Under the pieces are notes generated by a model, which was given only the letters and a program-made list of their open reading frames with translations, did no database searches and had not been told where the DNA came from. DNA of 64,000 nucleotides, taken from positions 17,260-81,259 of the forward strand of contig NZ_LGQZ01000085.1 in NCBI RefSeq assembly GCF_003116015.1, written 5' to 3'. Numbering within the stretch: the stretch's first letter is position 1; every line of letters starts with the position of its first letter. Both the position numbers and the translations under genes were made by a program. The DNA is from Azospirillum sp. TSO22-1 (lineage in GTDB: Bacteria > Pseudomonadota > Alphaproteobacteria > Azospirillales > Azospirillaceae). Positions 58,386 through 64,000 of the stretch are shown here, one piece after another.

Positions 58386-59423
58386 TCAGTGCACCGCCGA
58401 CGCCAGATCGTCGTGCAGCGTGTGCATCTCGAAGCCGGCCACCGCGTCGTACACCGGCAGCGCCTCGGCGTGGGCCACGGCGACCGTCTCGGCGGCGGCC
58501 GGCGCGGCGGCCTGCTGGACCAGCGTCAGGTGCTCGGGCACCAGTTCCATGGCGGCCGACGCGCTGGCGCCGGACTTCAGCTGCCAGTCGGTGCCGTTGG
58601 CGGTCAGCGTGTTGCCGCTGTAGACGTTGTGCGAGCCGACGTTGCCCGCCTCCTCCACACCCTTGCCGGCGTGGGTGATGACGTTGCCGGTCACCTTCGA
58701 GTAATCGTTCGGGGCGCTGCTGTTGTAGGTGTCGCCCGAGCCGATCATCACGCCGGCGCCGTGCACCCAGCCGATCTTGTTGCCGGTGATGCTCAGGTTG
58801 CTGGCGTCGTGCCACGAGGTGACGCCGTCGCCGATCACCCAGAACACCTCGTTGCCGGACACCTCACCGTTGGTGGCCATGTAGATGCCGTGCACCAGGC
58901 TGCTCGCCTCGCTGTCCGGGCCGATGCGGTAGACGTCGTTGTCGATGACCTTGATGTTGGTGCCGCCGTAGTAGCCGTCGCCCATGATGCCCGCACCGCC
59001 CTGGCCACCGCTCTTGGCCGCGTCCAGCGCGCTGTCGGTGTGGACGATGTCGTGCACCTTCATGTTCTGCACCACCGAGTTCGAACCGGTGGTGTACACC
59101 CCGAACAGCCACGGCGTGCCGCCCTTGTAGGCGCTGCCGTCGATCTCGAAGCCGTCGATGGTGACGTTGGTGCCGCGGTTGTCCCACGCCTCGGTGCTGT
59201 CGTTGCCGGCGCCCGGGACGATCTTCGCCGCCCCCTTCACGTCGGAGACGTAGGTCACGCCGCTCGTCGTCGTCTGGAAGCCGCCCTCGTAGGTGCCGGC
59301 GGCGACGTGGACGGTGCTGCCCGACGAGGCCGCATCCGCGGCGCGCTCGATGGTCCGGAACGGCGAAGCCTGGGTGCCCGCGTTGTTGTCCGAACCGTTG
59401 GTCGAGACGTAAAGGTCGGTCAT
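58386..59423 (-). CDS. Right-handed beta-helix protein, paralogue 3
   Basis: A 345-residue protein with a beta-helix (residues about 1-285) nearly identical in plan to that of 26100: LYVSTNGSDNNAGTQASPFR, HVAAGTYEGGFQTTTSGVTY, AWDNRGTNVTIDGFEIDGS, VYTTGSNSVVQNMKVHDIV and AGIMGDGYYGGTNI. Instead of CBM domains it has a 60-residue Ala/Val-rich tail ending HTLHDDLASAVH, similar in composition to the tail of the long paralogue (both contain a Val-Tyr-Asp). No signal peptide. The shared tail may be an export signal. It is a single-gene transcript at the right edge of the locus. Confidence 0.85.
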   Translation of the reverse strand: MTDLYVSTNGSDNNAGTQASPFRTIERAADAASSGSTVHVAAGTYEGGFQTTTSGVTYVSDVKGAAKIVPGAGNDSTEAWDNRGTNVTIDGFEIDGSAYKGGTPWLFGVYTTGSNSVVQNMKVHDIVHTDSALDAAKSGGQGGAGIMGDGYYGGTNIKVIDNDVYRIGPDSEASSLVHGIYMATNGEVSGNEVFWVIGDGVTSWHDASNLSITGNKIGWVHGAGVMIGSGDTYNSSAPNDYSKVTGNVITHAGKGVEEAGNVGSHNVYSGNTLTANGTDWQLKSGASASAAMELVPEHLTLVQQAAAPAAAETVAVAHAEALPVYDAVAGFEMHTLHDDLASAVH

Positions 59424-59699
59424 GGCTCTACTCTTCCTACTGTTTTTTCACTGGGGGAGGGGGTGTCCCCCTCCGGGGCGCGAAGGCCCGTCGAAACCGT
59501 TTTGAAGGCGCCGCGGGGAGCAGCGCGTCGATGAGCAATTCATGCCTTGTTAAGGTTAACAACACGTAAAACTCGATCGGGTTTTGCACGAAACCCGCGC
59601 CGTACCCCATCTGGACAGGGTACCCCGCCGTGGATGTCGCACCGCGGCAGGGCCTTCCGGTACAGCTGTGGGCCTCCGTCGCCACCCTTCCCGAGACCC

Positions 59700-60080
59700 A
59701 TGCCCGAACACACGCCCCTGCCCGCCCCGCTGCGCCGTCTCGCCGCAGCGCTGCTGATCGCCGCCGCCGCCTTCGCCTTCTGGGCCGCCCTGCAGCCGGG
59801 CCTGGAACCGCCCGGCCACGGCATCGACAAGCTGGTGCACGCCGGGGTGTTCGCCGTGCTGGGCGGTCTGGCGCTCGCCGCCGCCCCCGACCGCCGGTCG
59901 CTGCTGCTGGCGCTGGCCGGGCTGGCGGCGCTGGGCGGGATGATCGAGGTGGTGCAGGGAATGGTCGGCCGCGACGCCAGCCTGAGCGACCTGACGGGCG
60001 ATGTCCTGGGCATCGCGGCGGGCGCCTGGGCGGCGCGTGCGGTCATCGAAATGGGGCGCGAGCGCTTCTTCCCAGGCTGA
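59700..60080 (+). CDS. VanZ-like small membrane protein
   Basis: A 126-residue inner-membrane protein of the VanZ family in its short bacterial form. It has four hydrophobic segments. The family pattern is the GIDKLVHAGVFAVLGGLALA block (about 41-60) and GMIEVVQGMVGRDASLSDLT (about 80-99), with conserved Asp-Lys, His, Glu and the Asp-Leu-x-x-Asp element. Function is not firmly known. The ATG at 59700 begins just before the first membrane segment; residues upstream in the frame are not membrane-like. Confidence 0.8.
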   Translation: MPEHTPLPAPLRRLAAALLIAAAAFAFWAALQPGLEPPGHGIDKLVHAGVFAVLGGLALAAAPDRRSLLLALAGLAALGGMIEVVQGMVGRDASLSDLTGDVLGIAAGAWAARAVIEMGRERFFPG

Positions 60081-60138
60081 CGCGTCCTCCTTAATTCGGG
60101 GGAGATTCCTGGCACGCGACCGTGTACGGTGTCGCCGG

Positions 60139-60154
60139 ATGCCCCCGGGGGCAT
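60139..60154. promoter_or_regulatory. 16-base perfect palindrome before glcB
   Basis: ATGCCCCCGGGGGCAT is fully self-complementary and lies 72 bases before the malate synthase start. It could be an operator for a dimeric regulator or a leader hairpin. Confidence 0.45.
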
Positions 60155-60226
60155 GCGGTGAAACGCGTCAGCCACTCAAAAAAACCTAAGCACCGCAGGG
60201 AAATCGACTTAGGAGGAAAAGGACAT

Positions 60227-62401
60227 ATGGTGACCGAACGCATTCAGGTCGGCGGGTTGCAGATCGCGGCTGAACTTCACCGGTTCATGGAGAACGAGGC
60301 GCTGCCGGGCACCGGCGTGTCGCCGCAGCAGTTTTGGTCGGCGCTCGACGCCATCCTGCACGATCTGGCGCCGCGCAACCGCGCGCTGCTCGCCAAGCGC
60401 GACGAGTTGCAGGCGAAGATCGACGCCTACTACCGCGGGCGCCGCGGCCAGCCGGCCGACTTCGCCGGCTACAAGGCCTTTCTGAAGGAGATCGGCTACC
60501 TGCTGCCCGAGGGCGCGGACTTCCAGGTCACGACGACCAACGTCGATCCGGAGATCTCCACCACCGCCGGCCCGCAGCTGGTGGTGCCGGTGATGAACGC
60601 GCGCTATGCGCTCAACGCCGCCAACGCGCGCTGGGGCAGCCTGTACGACGCGCTGTACGGCACCGACGCGATCCCCGACGCCGACGGCGCCGGGCGCGGC
60701 GTCGGCTACAACCCGAAGCGCGGCGAGAAGGTCATCGCCTTCGCCCGCACCGTCCTGGACGGCGCCGCCCCGCTGGCCGCCGGCTCGCACCGCGACGCCA
60801 CCGGCTACACGGTCGAGGGCGGCGCGCTGAAGGTGGCGCTGGCCGACGGCTCTGCCACCGGCCTGAAGGATCCGGCCAAGTTCGTCGGCTACACCGGCGA
60901 GGCCGCGGCGCCCGCCGCCATCCTGCTCGCCAACAACGGCCTGCACCTGGAGATCCGCATCGACCGCGCCCACGCCATCGGCAAGACCGATCCGGCCGGC
61001 GTGGCCGACCTGGTCGTCGAGTCGGCGCTGACCACCATCATGGACTGCGAGGACTCGGTCGCCGCGGTGGACGCCGAGGACAAGGCCGTCGCCTACCGCA
61101 ACTGGCTGGGCCTGATGAAGGGCGACCTGACCGCCACCTTCCCCAAGGGCAGCGGCACGGTCGAGCGCAGGCTTAACCCCGACCGCACCTACACGACCCC
61201 GGCCGGCGGCACCCTGACGCTGCACGGCCGCAGCCTGATGCTGGTGCGCAACGTCGGCCACCTGATGACCAACAGCGCCGTGCTGCTGAAGGACGGCAGC
61301 GAGGCGCCGGAGGGCATCCTCGACGCCATCTGCACCGCCGCCATCGCGCTGCACGACCTGAAGGGCCTGGGCACGCACCGCAACAGCCGCGCCGGCTCGA
61401 TGTACATCGTCAAGCCGAAGATGCACGGCCCCGAGGAGGTCGCCTTCGCGTCCGAGCTGTTCGGCCGCGTCGAGGACGCGCTGGGCATGGCCCGCAACAC
61501 CCTCAAGATGGGCATCATGGACGAGGAGCGCCGCACCACGGTGAACCTCAAGGAGTGCATCCGCGCCGCGGCGGAGCGGGTGGTGTTCATCAACACCGGC
61601 TTCCTCGACCGCACCGGCGACGAGATCCACACCGCCATGGAGGCGGGTCCGGTCATCCGCAAGGGCGATATCAAGAACGCCGCGTGGATCAAGGCCTACG
61701 AGGACTGGAACGTCGACACCGGCCTGCTGTGCGGCCTGAAGGGCCGGGCGCAGATCGGCAAGGGCATGTGGGCGATGCCGGACCTGATGGCCGACATGCT
61801 GAAGATCAAGATCATGCACCCGCAGGCCGGCGCCAACACCGCCTGGGTGCCCTCGCCCACCGCGGCGACGCTGCACGCGCTGCACTATCATCAGGTCAAC
61901 GTCGCCGAGCGTCAGGCCGAGCTGGCCAGCCGCACCCGCGCCGACCTGGACGCCATCCTGACCATCCCGCTGGCCGACCGCCCGAACTGGTCGGAGGCCG
62001 AGATCCAGCAGGAGCTGGACAACAACGCCCAGGGCATCCTGGGCTACGTGGTCCGCTGGATCGACCAGGGTGTCGGGTGCTCGAAGGTGCCGGACATCAA
62101 CAACGTCGGCCTGATGGAGGACCGCGCGACGCTGCGCATCTCCAGCCAACACATCGCCAACTGGCTGCACCACGGCATCGCCACCGAGGCGCAGGTGACG
62201 GAGACGATGAAGCGCATGGCCGCGGTGGTCGATCAGCAGAACGCCGGCGACCCGCTGTACCGCCCGATGGCACCCGGCTTCGACACGAGCGTCGCGTTCC
62301 AGGCGGCCTGCGATCTGGTGTTCAAGGGCCGCGAGCAGCCCAACGGCTACACCGAGCCCGTCCTGCACCGCCGCCGCATCGAGGCGAAGGCCCGCGGCTG
62401 A
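60227..62401 (+). CDS. glcB: Malate synthase G
   Basis: GlcB condenses glyoxylate with acetyl-CoA to malate in the cytosol, for growth on two-carbon compounds. The 724-residue length is normal for the G isoform. Family blocks in order: LLPEGADFQVTTTNVDPEIS, GPQLVVPVMNARYALNAANA, RWGSLYDALYGTDAIP, MDCEDSVAAVDAEDKAVAYR, NWLGLMKGDL, GSMYIVKPKMHGPEEVAF, INTGFLDRTGDEIHT, and KGMWAMPDLMADMLK. A very strong AGGAGGAAAAGG precedes the ATG. No glyoxylate-cycle partner is adjacent. Confidence 0.97.
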   Translation: MVTERIQVGGLQIAAELHRFMENEALPGTGVSPQQFWSALDAILHDLAPRNRALLAKRDELQAKIDAYYRGRRGQPADFAGYKAFLKEIGYLLPEGADFQVTTTNVDPEISTTAGPQLVVPVMNARYALNAANARWGSLYDALYGTDAIPDADGAGRGVGYNPKRGEKVIAFARTVLDGAAPLAAGSHRDATGYTVEGGALKVALADGSATGLKDPAKFVGYTGEAAAPAAILLANNGLHLEIRIDRAHAIGKTDPAGVADLVVESALTTIMDCEDSVAAVDAEDKAVAYRNWLGLMKGDLTATFPKGSGTVERRLNPDRTYTTPAGGTLTLHGRSLMLVRNVGHLMTNSAVLLKDGSEAPEGILDAICTAAIALHDLKGLGTHRNSRAGSMYIVKPKMHGPEEVAFASELFGRVEDALGMARNTLKMGIMDEERRTTVNLKECIRAAAERVVFINTGFLDRTGDEIHTAMEAGPVIRKGDIKNAAWIKAYEDWNVDTGLLCGLKGRAQIGKGMWAMPDLMADMLKIKIMHPQAGANTAWVPSPTAATLHALHYHQVNVAERQAELASRTRADLDAILTIPLADRPNWSEAEIQQELDNNAQGILGYVVRWIDQGVGCSKVPDINNVGLMEDRATLRISSQHIANWLHHGIATEAQVTETMKRMAAVVDQQNAGDPLYRPMAPGFDTSVAFQAACDLVFKGREQPNGYTEPVLHRRRIEAKARG

Positions 62402-62406
62402 CCATT

Positions 62407-62450
62407 GCCTCCCTCCCCTGCGCAGCGGGGGAGGGGTTGGGGGTGGGGGC
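62407..62450. repeat. REP-like palindrome after glcB
   Basis: CCTCCCCTGCGCAGCGGGGGAGG followed by GGTTGGGGGTGGGGG (given in parts: CCTCCCCTGCG, CAGCGGGGGAGG) resembles the elements at 745-905, including the GGGGTGGGGG end. It may double as the glcB terminator. Confidence 0.55.
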
Positions 62451-62526
62451 AAGCGCTACATGACGAGAGGGGGCCGGGCCCAAACCCGCCCCCTTTTCCT
62501 TTGTGCGCGCCCCCAACAGATTCGGC

Positions 62527-62557
62527 TTGCGCTTTTCCACTAATATTCTAGTATAAA
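62527..62557 (+). promoter_or_regulatory. Predicted promoter of uxaC
   Basis: TTGCGC at 62527-62532 and TAGTAT at 62549-62554 are 16 bases apart within the only AT-rich block of this intergenic part, about 190 bases before the start codon. TATAAA at 62552-62557 is an alternative -10. Confidence 0.5.
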
Positions 62558-62751
62558 AGTGCCCTCGCGGTTTTTGGTGCAGTCCCGCGGGGCGCATGGT
62601 TGCGCTGACTGACGTTTTTCCCGAATACCTGGGCCGCCGGTTCCCCCGACCGGCGGCCCGATTTGTCGGTGGTGGCGGCGGCGGCGCGGTTCCATGCGGC
62701 TCGAAGGACGAGCCACCCGACGCACCCAAAAAATAGCGATAGGGGACGGAC

Positions 62752-64000
62752 ATGCTCCACGAAGACCGGCTCTTTGCGAGCGACCCGACGCAGCGCGCCA
62801 TCGCGCGCCGGCTGTACGCCCGGGTCGGACACCTGCCGATCATCAGCCCGCACGGCCACACCGACCCGGCGTGGTTCGCGAAGAACAACGCCTTTCCCGA
62901 CCCGGCGGCGCTGTTCGTGGTGCCCGACCACTACATCTATCGCATGCTCTACAGCCAGGGCGTCCGGCTGGAGGAGCTCGGCATCCCGCGCAAGGACGGC
63001 GCCGCGGTGGAGACCGACTCCCGCACGATCTGGCGCCGCTTCGCCGCGCACTGGCATCTGTTCCGCGGCACGCCGACCCGGCTGTGGCTGGAGCACGCGC
63101 TGGAGACCGTCTTCGGCGTCACCGAGCGCCTGAGCCCGGCCACCGCCGACCGCATCTACGATCAGGTGGACGAGCGCCTGCGCCGCCCCGAGTACCGCCC
63201 GCGCGCCCTGTTCGAGCGCTTCAACATCGAGGTCATCGCCACCACCGAGTCGCCGCTCGACCCGCTGGAGCACCACCGGGCGATCCGCGAAAGCGGCTGG
63301 AAGGGCCGCGTCGTCACCGCCTTCCGCCCCGACCCGGTCGTCGATCCGGAGTTCGAGGGCTTCCGGGCCAACGTCGAACGGCTGGGCGCCCTCACCGGCG
63401 AGGACGCCGCGACCTGGAGCGGCTACCTCGCCGCACTGGCCAACCGCCGCCGGTACTTCAAGGAGGTCGGCGGCGCCACCTCGACAGACCATGGCCACCC
63501 CACCGCCACGACGGCCGACCTCTCCCGCGCGCAAGCCGAATCCCTGTTCGCCAAGGCGCTGCGCGGCACCATCACCCCGGCCGAGGCCGAGCTGTTCCGC
63601 GGCCAGATGCTGACCGAGATGGCGCGCATGAGCCTGGAGGACGGGCTGGTCATGCAGATCCACCCCGGCAGCTTCCGCAACCACAACCCGCAACTCTTCG
63701 CCGCGTACGGCCGCGACAAGGGCGCCGACATCCCGACCGGCACCGAGTACGTGCGCGCCCTGAAACCGCTGCTCGACCGCGTCGGCAACGAGCGCGACCT
63801 GACCATCATCCTGTTCACCCTGGACGAGACCAGCTACAGCCGCGAACTGGCGCCGCTGGCCGGGCATTACCCGGCGCTGCGCCTCGGCCCCTCCTGGTGG
63901 TTCCACGACAGCCCGGAAGGCATGCGCCGCTTCCGCGAGATGGTCACCGAGACCGCCGGCTTCTACAACACCGTCGGCTTCAACGACGACACCCGCGCCT
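62752..64000 (+). CDS. uxaC: Glucuronate isomerase, 3' end outside window
   Basis: UxaC converts D-glucuronate to fructuronate (and galacturonate to tagaturonate), the first step of uronate breakdown. The 416 visible codons cover most of the roughly 470-residue family length. The metal motif is ISPHGHTDPAWF (about 31-42, His-x-His). Others: DHYIYRMLYSQGV, HWHLFRGTPTRLWLEHAL, FERFNIEVIATTESPLDPLE, VVTAFRPDPVVDP, MQIHPGSFRNHN and GPSWWFHDSPEGMRRFREM near the window end. AGGGGAC lies upstream. Uronic acids are also made in the polysaccharide locus, but no direct link is shown. Confidence 0.95.
   Translation, partial: MLHEDRLFASDPTQRAIARRLYARVGHLPIISPHGHTDPAWFAKNNAFPDPAALFVVPDHYIYRMLYSQGVRLEELGIPRKDGAAVETDSRTIWRRFAAHWHLFRGTPTRLWLEHALETVFGVTERLSPATADRIYDQVDERLRRPEYRPRALFERFNIEVIATTESPLDPLEHHRAIRESGWKGRVVTAFRPDPVVDPEFEGFRANVERLGALTGEDAATWSGYLAALANRRRYFKEVGGATSTDHGHPTATTADLSRAQAESLFAKALRGTITPAEAELFRGQMLTEMARMSLEDGLVMQIHPGSFRNHNPQLFAAYGRDKGADIPTGTEYVRALKPLLDRVGNERDLTIILFTLDETSYSRELAPLAGHYPALRLGPSWWFHDSPEGMRRFREMVTETAGFYNTVGFNDDTRA

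Overview
The window is high-GC, gene-dense DNA from an alphaproteobacterium, most likely Azospirillum or a close Rhodospirillales relative. This is inferred from gene content (gluQ, coq7, dsbB, glcB, a methyl-accepting chemotaxis receptor, a large exopolysaccharide locus) and codon use; no rRNA or marker gene fixes the genus.

Layout: (1) 1-4.8 kb is ordinary chromosome: the 3' end of a chemotaxis receptor, small proteins, a secreted repeat protein, gluQ, an HNH nuclease, the overlapping pair dsbB-coq7, and a complete tRNA-Leu(CAA). (2) 4.75-23.44 kb is a genomic island of about 18.7 kb. Its left edge is the 3' half of that tRNA; its right edge is a 57-base near-copy of it, differing only in the variable arm, where pairing is kept. 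The island holds a replication module (possible initiator, SF3/D5 helicase, separate primase-type zinc protein), an HTH protein with a possible uracil-DNA-glycosylase-like domain, an AlpA-like regulator and a tyrosine integrase. It also holds a low-GC NACHT NTPase with an N-terminal nuclease domain, set between 157-base inverted repeats, and a GHKL ATPase ending in a PD-(D/E)XK-like domain. Several secreted or unknown proteins are present, two of the unknown genes sharing a hairpin leader. (3) 23.46-26 kb returns to chromosome (luciferase-like oxidoreductase, S-formylglutathione hydrolase). (4) 26.1-59.4 kb is an exopolysaccharide/surface-polysaccharide locus: beta-helix proteins (three paralogues), WbqC and deacetylase-like proteins, GNAT and ATP-grasp enzymes, methyltransferases, two DegT/oxidoreductase sets, flippase, polymerase, glycosyltransferases, a BY-kinase/copolymerase, a priming sugar transferase and a nucleotide-sugar operon resembling wbpA-wbpB/D-wbpE. 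(5) 59.7-64 kb is chromosome: VanZ-like protein, malate synthase G and the 5' part of uxaC, cut by the window end.

In the polysaccharide locus, one operon (47.3-58.2 kb) makes and modifies nucleotide sugars, primes the lipid carrier and adds sugars. The divergent genes supply flippase, polymerase and chain-length control; the polymerase is translationally coupled to a beta-helix protein that probably binds or cuts the product. The island looks like a satellite-type integrative element carrying at least two probable anti-phage genes. The most promising undescribed elements are the ATPase-nuclease fusion, the NACHT gene in its inverted-repeat frame, the shared hairpin leader and the beta-helix family.
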